NCBI RefSeq assembly: GCF_001625195.1
Contig: NC_054391.1
Span: forward strand, 496,001 to 560,000
Source: Drechmeria coniospora
Taxonomy: Eukaryota > Ascomycota > Sordariomycetes > Hypocreales > Ophiocordycipitaceae
DNA: 64,000 bases
Direction: 5' to 3'
Position 1 is the first letter of the stretch. Each line of letters opens with the position of its first letter. Position numbers and translations under genes: made by a program. The notes below the pieces were generated by a model, which saw only the letters and a program-made list of their open reading frames with translations, searched no databases and was not told the DNA's origin. Below, in pieces: positions 57,649 to 64,000 of the stretch.

Positions 57649-58570
57649 TCAGTCGAAGGAAATTATAACATATCCGGGTGCGATTGCGGCAAGTACTGGG
57701 GGGAGGCCTTGTGATGGATTGAGCACGGTGTTCAACAGAAAGCTCGATCCGCCACCACCACCCGCCCCAATAGCCCAACGATCGCTGACGTTATTCTGCG
57801 TATCGTAGTAAAGAGATGCTCCGCTACCGCCGCCGAAGTAACCGCCGCCACCGCCTCCAGATCCGCCGCCATCGGTGGCCAGGTAACTGGCAACTACTAC
57901 GCCGTCGGCACCAACGTGGCCCGTTCCAGCATTGCCGCCTACAGCCAAGGTGTAGTTACCACTCCACAAACCTCCAGCACCTGGATTCAACACAGTTCCA
58001 GGATCCCCGCCATAAACTACAGAGATATTCTGAGACCTATCAGTGTAGGTATAGTATGTAACCCGGCCCATCTCTCCAGCATTACCGCGCGATGTACCGC
58101 CAAGGAGAAGAAAGTCAAAAGGGTTGCTTGAGTCTGCAGTGCTGGACACAGCAGTATTCCCACCTCCACCCGCACCCGAAACAGTAAGTAAGACGTTATC
58201 CAGGTACAAGGCAGAGGCACCGCCGCCGCCGCCAGAGCAATGCATACCGATTCCGCCATCTCCGTACCAACTTGTTCCCGGGGGAGATGTAGAATTATTA
58301 ATAAAGGGACCAGTGCCGCCCATGCCGCCGGCAACAGCGAATATCGACTGCCCGGGCGTTACTGGGACATGACCAGATATCAATGCCCCTCGGCCCCCAG
58401 TGACACCATTTACGGACATACCACCTCCACCACCGAGGACCTCGAAGTATAGGTTTCTAACACATGTAGGAATCGTCCAAGTCGTGGTAGTACCGGTTGA
58501 TTCTATGGCAGATAGTGTAGTTGAGCCTGATGGTGCTAAACATGATGCCGTTACGATAATAGTTGTTGTG
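57649..58570 (-). other. ALK/LTK-type glycine-rich domain of protein 4
   Basis: About 310 residues with five or more oligo-glycine tracts alternating with short hydrophobic strands (FEVLGGGGG, IFAVAGGMGG, LTVSGAGGGG, LAVGGNAGTG). It ends in the G-Y-V-I-I-S-F strand typical of these domains. In ALK and LTK this fold binds ligands; bacterial versions are secreted. The specific role here is unknown. Confidence 0.65.
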
Positions 58571-61500
58571 CACCCAGCGGTACAACCTCCTGGTGGGGTT
58601 ATGGTAGAGGTTCCGGGAATCGTACCGATTACAGTTGTAGTTGTTGCCGTCGGAGGGGGAGGGGGTACGGTAATAACAAAAATCCTAGTTGTGCATGGAT
58701 GTATACAGTTTGTTGCTGGAGTAACGGTAAAGGTCCTTGAGCTAACACCAGCGATGGTTGTAGTAATAGCAACATCGGGCGGTTGGTAAGTAGTATCGGT
58801 TACGATAATGCTTGTTGTACACGGGTGTGTACAGCCTGCCGGCGGGGTAATGGTGGATGTCCCAGCGAGAGTGCCAGAAACAGTGGTTGTAGTTACTGTA
58901 TCTGGAGGTTGCGGTATTGTAGTTGTTACGATAATGCTAGTAGTACAGGGGTGTGTACAGCCTGCCGGTGGAGTGATAGTAGACGTTCCCGGCAACGTAC
59001 CAGATACGGTTGTTGTGATTACTGTATCTGGAGGTTGCGCTAGTGTTGTTGTTACGATAATGCTCGTCGTGCATGGGTGTGTACAGCCTGCCGGTGGGGT
59101 AATAGTAGACGTTCCCGGACGGGTACCGGATACAGTAGTTGTAACTACAGTGTCTGGAGGCTGTAGTGTTGTTGTGACGATAATGCTGGTTGTGCATGGG
59201 TGTGTACAGCCTGCTGGCGGTGTGATGGTGGACGTTCCCGGCAATGTACCAGATACGGTGGTTGTGACTACTGTATCTGGAGGCTGTAATGGTGTTGTCG
59301 TTACGATAATGCTGGTTGTGCATGGGTGCGTACAATCTGCCGGTGGAGTAATGGTAGACGTTCCAGGACGAGTACCGGATACGGTTGTGGTAACTACTGT
59401 ATCAGGGGGTTGTGCTACTGTCGTAATGATGATGCTAGTTGTACAAGGATGTGTGCAGCCAAGTGGCGGGGTAATAGTAGACGTTCCCGGTAATGTACCA
59501 GACACGGTAGTTGTAACTACTGTATCTGGAGGTTGTAATGGGGTCGTTGTTACGATGATACTGGTTGTGCAAGGGTGCGTACAGCCAGCCGGTGGAGTAA
59601 TGGTAGACGTTCCTGGCAATGTACCAGATACAGTCGTAGTCACAACAGTATCAGGCGGTTGCGATGATGTCATCGTTACGATAATGCTTGTTGTACAGGG
59701 GTGTGTACAGCCTGCTGGCGGGGTTATGGTGGACGTTCCGGGTAATGTACCAGTTACAGTAGTAGTTACAACTGTATCGGGAGGTTGTAATGATGTTATT
59801 GTTACGATAATACTTGTTGTGCATGGGTGAGTACAGCCAGCCGGTGGAGTAACAGTAGACGTTCCTGGCAATGTACCAGACACCGTTGTAGTTACAACTG
59901 TATCTGGTGGTTGCAATGATGTAATGGTGACTATAATGCTCGTTGTGCATGGGTGTGTGCAGCCAGCTGGCGGAGTAATAGTAGATGTTCCAGGCAATGT
60001 ACCAGTTACTGTCGTCGTTACAACTGTATCAGTTGGTTGCGATGATGTTATTGTAACTACAATGCTCGTTGTGCATGGGTGTGTACAGCCCGCCGGTGGA
60101 GCAATGGTAGATGTCCCGGGTACGGTACCAGTGACAGTGCTGGTTACAACTGTATCAGGTGGTTGCGATGATGTTATTGTAACTACAATGCTCGTTGTGC
60201 ATGGGTGTGTACAGCCCGCTGGTGGTGTAATAGTAGACGTTCCTGGTACGGTACCAGTGACAGTGCTGGTTACAACTGTATCAGGTGGTTGCGATGATGT
60301 TATTGTAACTACAATGCTTGTTGTGCATGGGTGTGTACAGCCCGCCGGTGGAGTAATGGTAGATGTCCCGGGTACGGTACCAGTGACAGTGCTGGTTACA
60401 ACTGTATCAGGTGGTTGCGAAGATGTTATTGTAACTACAATGCTCGTCGTGCATGGGTGTGTACAGCCAGCAGGTGGAGTAATAGTAGACGTTCCGGGTA
60501 ATGTACCAGTAATGGTGGTGGTTACAACTGTATCAGGTGGTTGCAATGATGTTATCGTTACGATAATACTAGTAGTGCATGGGTGTGTGCAGCCCGCTGG
60601 TGGTGTAATAGTAGACGTTCCTGGTACGGTACCAGTGACAGTGCTGGTAATAACTGTATCAGGTACTTGTAATGATGTTATCGTTACGATAATACTAGTT
60701 GTGCATGGGTGTGTACAACCTGCTGGAGGCGGAATAGTAGATGTTCCTGGCAATGTGCCAGATACGGTCGTCGTAACTATTGTATCTGGCGGTTGCAATG
60801 GTGTTGTTGTTATGATAATGCTAGTAGTGCAAGGGTGTGTACAGCCTGCTGGTGGAGTAATGGTGGACGTTCCTGGTAAGGTACCAGGTACAGTCGTCGT
60901 TACTACTGTATCTGGGGGTAGCAATGACGTTATCGTGACGATGATACTAGTAGTGCAAGGGTGTGTACAACCAGCAGATGGAGTAATAGTGCTCGTTCCT
61001 GGGCTCGTACCAACAACAGTTGTTGTTACTACAGTATCGACAGGTTGCACTGGTGTCGTCGTTACGATAATACTGGTTGTGCAAGGGTGTGTACAGTCTA
61101 CTGGTGGAGTAATGGTAGACGTTCCTGCACTTGTTCCGGCAATTGTAGTAGTTACTGCGGTGTCAGGTGGCTGACCAGGTGTTATTGTAATAATAATGCT
61201 CGTTGTGCACGGATGGGTGCAATCTGCAGGTGGTGTGATTGTAGATGTGCCTGGAATTGTACCCAGTACGGTAGTAGTTGTGGCAGTATCTGGAAGCTGG
61301 CCGGGAGTTGTAGTAATTATAACGCTCGTTGTGCATGGATGGGTGCAATCCGTGGGTGGTACAATTGTAGATGTACCTGGAATCGTGCCGGATACAGTAG
61401 TAGTGATAGCAGTATCAGGAGGCTGCCTTGGAGTAGTAGTAATAATAACGCTTGTTGTGCATGGGTGGGTGCAATCTGGTGGAGGTGTAATAGTAGATGT

Positions 61501-64000
61501 CCCAGGAACTGTGCCAGGTACAGTTGTCGTTATAGCAGTATCAGGTGGCTGGCCTGGGGTAGTAATAACGATAATACTTGTTGTGCATGGATGAGTACAG
61601 CCAGCTGGTGGCGTGATTGTAGATGTTGCAGGAGATGTTCCTGGAATCGTAGTCGTTACCGCTGTATCAGGTGGCTGCCCCGGTGTGGTAATAATAATGA
61701 TGCTTGTTGTGCATGGATGAGTGCAGTCAACTGGTGGAGTGATTGTTGAGGTTCCAGGAGACGTTCCTGGAATCGTAGTGGTTACTGCTGTATCAGGTGG
61801 CTGCCCAGGTGTTGTAGTAACAATAACGCTCGTTGTGCAAGGATGAGTGCAGTCTGCAGGAGGTGTAATTGTCGATGTACCTGGGATTGTTCCCGGCACA
61901 GTGGTAGTAATGGCAGTATCGGGTGGCTGCCCTATAGTGGTAAAAATAATGATGCTTGTTGTGCATGGATGAGTACATCCTGCTGGTGGCGTGATTGTAG
62001 AGGTTCCTGCTGATGTTCCCAGAATCGTAGTTGTTACTGCGGTATCGGGTGGCTGGCCTGGTGTTGTAGTAATAATGATTCTTGTTGTACATGGATGGGT
62101 GCAGTCTGCGGGAGGTGTTACAGTAGATGTCCCGGGAACTGTGCCGGGAACGATTGTCGTTATAACAGTATCAGGTGGCTGCCCAGGAGTTGTAGTAATG
62201 ACGATGATTGTGGTACATGGGTGCGTACAGTCTACTGGGGGTGTGATGGTAGATGTGCCAGGAATAGTACCAGATACAGTACTAGTCACAGCAGTATCGG
62301 GCAGCTGGCCAGGCGTTGTAGTGACAATAATACTCGTTGTGCATGGATGTGTGCAATCCGTAGGAGGCGTTATTGTAAATGTCCCAGGAACCGTGCCAGG
62401 AACGGTAGTCGTTATCGCAGTATCGGGTGGCTGTCCTGGGGTAGTAATTATAATAATACTTGTTGTGCATGGATGAGTACAGCCGGCTGGTGGCGTGATT
62501 GTAGATGTTCCAGGTGATGTTCCTGGAATTGTAGTTGTTACTGCCGTATCAGGCGGCTGGCCAGGCGTTGTAGTAACAATAATGCTAGTTGTGCACGGGT
62601 GCGTGCAGTCTACAGGAGGTGTAATTGTTGATGTTCCTGGCATTGTGCCAGGTACAGTTGTAGTAATTGCAGTATCAGGAGGCTGGCCTGGAGTAGTAAT
62701 AATAACAATACTTGTTGTGCATGGATGAGTACAGTCAACTGGTGGAGTGATGGTAGTTGTGGCAGGAGATGTGCCTGGAATCGTTGTCGTTACCGCTGTG
62801 TCGGGTGGCTGTCCAGGTGTAGTGGTGACAATAATACTTGTTGTGCACGGATGAGTACAGTCTGCGGGAGGTGTAACTGTTGATGTACCTGGAATCGTTC
62901 CAGGTACCGTCCTAGTTATGGCAGTGTCAGGCGGTTGCCCAGGTGTTGTGGTTACAATAATGCTTGTTGTGCATGGATGGGTGCAGTCTGCAGGAGGCGT
63001 AGCTGTAGATGTTCCAGGAACTGTGCCAGGTACGGTTGTTGTTATAGCAGTGTCAGGTGGCTGCCCTTGGGTTGTAATAACAATGACAAGCGTCGTACAT
63101 GGATGAGTGCAGTCAACTGGTGGAGTGATTGTTGAGGTTCCAGGAGATGTTCCTGGAATCGTAGTCGTTACTGCTGTATCAGGCGGCTGCCCAGGTGTCG
63201 TAGTAATAATAATGCTTGTCGTGCAAGGATGCGTACAGTCTACAGGAGGCATAATTGTCGATGTACCTGGAATTGTTCCTGGTACAGTTGTCGTTATAGC
63301 AGTATCAGGTGGCTGGCCAGGAGTTGTAGTAATGATGATGATTGTGGTACATGGGTGCGTACAGTCAACTGCGGGAGTAATCGTAGATGTGCCAGGAATG
63401 GTACCCGCTACAGTACTAGTTATAGCAGTATCAGGCGTCTGGCCAGGAGTTGTAGTAACAATGATCCTTGTAGTGCATGGGTGCGTACAGTCTACAGGCG
63501 GTATAATTGTAGATGTGCCTGGAATAGTACCAGGTACAGTCGTAGTAATGGCAGTATCAGGTGGTTGGCCTGGGGTTGTAACAATGATGATACTTGTTGT
63601 GCATGGATGAGTACAGCCAGCCGGTGGTGTGATTGTAGATGTTCCCGGCGATGTTCCCGGAATTGTAGTCGTTACCGCTGTGTCAGGCGGCTGCCCTGTG
63701 GTGGTAATGATAATGATGCTTGTCGTGCATGGATGTGTACAGTCAACCGGCGGCGTAATTGTAGACGTTCCTGCAGAGGTTCCCAGAATCGTAGTGGTTA
63801 CTGCTGTATCAGGCGTCTGGCCAGGTGTTGTAGTAATAATAATACTTGTTGTGCACGGATGTGTGCAGTCTACAGGAGGTGTAATTGTTGATGTTCCTGG
63901 CATTGTGCCAGGTACAGTTGTAGTAATTGCAGTATCAGGAGGCTGGCCTGGAGTAGTAATAATAACAATACTTGTTGTGCATGGATGAGTACAGTCAACT
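57649..64000 (-). CDS. Giant CX3C repeat protein 4 with glycine-rich C-terminal domain, 5' end outside window
   Basis: The minus frame is open from 64000 to the TGA at 57649, at least 2116 codons. About 43 visible units of 42 aa (P-G-T-S-T-I-T-P-P-x-x-C-T-H-P-C-T-T-S-I-I) are followed by a final unit with C-T-A-G-C and then a ~310-residue Gly-rich domain. That domain runs from FEVLGGGGGMSVNG through PVTPGQSIFAVAGG, SGGGGGASALY, GGGGGGYFGGGSG and GAGGGGGSSFL to APGYVIISFD. It matches the layout of the glycine-rich domain of ALK/LTK and of bacterial surface proteins. No GPI signal follows. By analogy with genes 1-3, a signal-peptide exon should lie beyond base 64000. Confidence 0.85.
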   Translation of the reverse strand, partial: VDCTHPCTTSIVIITTPGQPPDTAITTTVPGTMPGTSTITPPVDCTHPCTTSIIITTTPGQTPDTAVTTTILGTSAGTSTITPPVDCTHPCTTSIIIITTTGQPPDTAVTTTIPGTSPGTSTITPPAGCTHPCTTSIIIVTTPGQPPDTAITTTVPGTIPGTSTIIPPVDCTHPCTTRIIVTTTPGQTPDTAITSTVAGTIPGTSTITPAVDCTHPCTTIIIITTTPGQPPDTAITTTVPGTIPGTSTIMPPVDCTHPCTTSIIITTTPGQPPDTAVTTTIPGTSPGTSTITPPVDCTHPCTTLVIVITTQGQPPDTAITTTVPGTVPGTSTATPPADCTHPCTTSIIVTTTPGQPPDTAITRTVPGTIPGTSTVTPPADCTHPCTTSIIVTTTPGQPPDTAVTTTIPGTSPATTTITPPVDCTHPCTTSIVIITTPGQPPDTAITTTVPGTMPGTSTITPPVDCTHPCTTSIIVTTTPGQPPDTAVTTTIPGTSPGTSTITPPAGCTHPCTTSIIIITTPGQPPDTAITTTVPGTVPGTFTITPPTDCTHPCTTSIIVTTTPGQLPDTAVTSTVSGTIPGTSTITPPVDCTHPCTTIIVITTTPGQPPDTVITTIVPGTVPGTSTVTPPADCTHPCTTRIIITTTPGQPPDTAVTTTILGTSAGTSTITPPAGCTHPCTTSIIIFTTIGQPPDTAITTTVPGTIPGTSTITPPADCTHPCTTSVIVTTTPGQPPDTAVTTTIPGTSPGTSTITPPVDCTHPCTTSIIIITTPGQPPDTAVTTTIPGTSPATSTITPPAGCTHPCTTSIIVITTPGQPPDTAITTTVPGTVPGTSTITPPPDCTHPCTTSVIITTTPRQPPDTAITTTVSGTIPGTSTIVPPTDCTHPCTTSVIITTTPGQLPDTATTTTVLGTIPGTSTITPPADCTHPCTTSIIITITPGQPPDTAVTTTIAGTSAGTSTITPPVDCTHPCTTSIIVTTTPVQPVDTVVTTTVVGTSPGTSTITPSAGCTHPCTTSIIVTITSLLPPDTVVTTTVPGTLPGTSTITPPAGCTHPCTTSIIITTTPLQPPDTIVTTTVSGTLPGTSTIPPPAGCTHPCTTSIIVTITSLQVPDTVITSTVTGTVPGTSTITPPAGCTHPCTTSIIVTITSLQPPDTVVTTTITGTLPGTSTITPPAGCTHPCTTSIVVTITSSQPPDTVVTSTVTGTVPGTSTITPPAGCTHPCTTSIVVTITSSQPPDTVVTSTVTGTVPGTSTITPPAGCTHPCTTSIVVTITSSQPPDTVVTSTVTGTVPGTSTIAPPAGCTHPCTTSIVVTITSSQPTDTVVTTTVTGTLPGTSTITPPAGCTHPCTTSIIVTITSLQPPDTVVTTTVSGTLPGTSTVTPPAGCTHPCTTSIIVTITSLQPPDTVVTTTVTGTLPGTSTITPPAGCTHPCTTSIIVTMTSSQPPDTVVTTTVSGTLPGTSTITPPAGCTHPCTTSIIVTTTPLQPPDTVVTTTVSGTLPGTSTITPPLGCTHPCTTSIIITTVAQPPDTVVTTTVSGTRPGTSTITPPADCTHPCTTSIIVTTTPLQPPDTVVTTTVSGTLPGTSTITPPAGCTHPCTTSIIVTTTLQPPDTVVTTTVSGTRPGTSTITPPAGCTHPCTTSIIVTTTLAQPPDTVITTTVSGTLPGTSTITPPAGCTHPCTTSIIVTTTIPQPPDTVTTTTVSGTLAGTSTITPPAGCTHPCTTSIIVTDTTYQPPDVAITTTIAGVSSRTFTVTPATNCIHPCTTRIFVITVPPPPPTATTTTVIGTIPGTSTITPPGGCTAGCTTTIIVTASCLAPSGSTTLSAIESTGTTTTWTIPTCVRNLYFEVLGGGGGMSVNGVTGGRGALISGHVPVTPGQSIFAVAGGMGGTGPFINNSTSPPGTSWYGDGGIGMHCSGGGGGASALYLDNVLLTVSGAGGGGNTAVSSTADSSNPFDFLLLGGTSRGNAGEMGRVTYYTYTDRSQNISVVYGGDPGTVLNPGAGGLWSGNYTLAVGGNAGTGHVGADGVVVASYLATDGGGSGGGGGGYFGGGSGASLYYDTQNNVSDRWAIGAGGGGGSSFLLNTVLNPSQGLPPVLAAIAPGYVIISFD
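58571..64000 (-). repeat. Coding array of ~43 CTHPC units (42 aa, 126 bp)
   Basis: Period 126 bp. Two sub-families are segregated: PGQPPDTA units at 61150-64000 and TSLQPPDTVV units at 58780-61000. Units at 59930-60470 are nearly identical at DNA level, indicating recent local duplication. Confidence 0.92.

Overview
The window looks like an accessory, repeat-dominated region of a fungal chromosome, most likely a filamentous ascomycete. The reasons are short 61-66 nt introns with GT-AG ends (two with TACTAA-type branch sites), Thr-rich flocculin-like surface-protein repeats, and Copia, Crypton and hAT elements of kinds common in Pezizomycotina. There is no bacterial gene organisation, and I see no rRNA, tRNA or housekeeping gene.

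Layout: four giant, paralogous, minus-strand genes for secreted repeat proteins are separated by transposon-rich spacers. Gene 1 (<1-4641) lacks its 3' end here. Gene 2 (14627-27952, 4420 aa) and gene 3 (32390-46591, about 4711 aa) are complete. Gene 4 (57649->64000) lacks its 5' end. In genes 1-3 I could reconstruct a small first exon that encodes the signal peptide. It is joined by a phase-2 intron, always splitting an Arg codon after CG, to one enormous repeat exon. A plain ORF search misses this exon.

The proteins are built from two repeat families. One is a 35-aa flocculin-like unit (T-T-x-x-W-T-G-T ... P-G-T-I-I-V-E-T-P-T). The other is a 37-42-aa unit with one CX3C cysteine pair (G-T-S-T-I-x-P-P-x-G-C-x-x-x-C). 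No N-terminal ligand-binding domain and no C-terminal GPI signal is visible. The globular parts lie at the C-terminus: a shared unrecognised domain in genes 2 and 3, preceded in gene 3 by an Ig-like segment, and an unrelated glycine-rich domain of the ALK/LTK type in gene 4.

Spacer 1 (4642-14626) and spacer 2 (27953-32389) contain homologous blocks (7893-14345 and 28418-32212). The repeating unit of the locus therefore seems to be 'spacer plus giant gene', about 18 kb, duplicated in tandem. Comparing the blocks gives empty sites for several insertions: a 1095-bp hAT-type element with an 8-bp target duplication, an ~896-bp insertion with a 5-bp target duplication, and a solo Copia LTR with a 5-bp target duplication. 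Spacer 1 also holds a decayed Crypton (tyrosine recombinase) and a truncated Copia copy. Spacer 3 (46592-57648) holds no recognisable gene except a near-complete Copia element (50967-57331), whose gag-pol frame is interrupted by two in-frame TAG codons and whose reverse-transcriptase catalytic pair reads NN.
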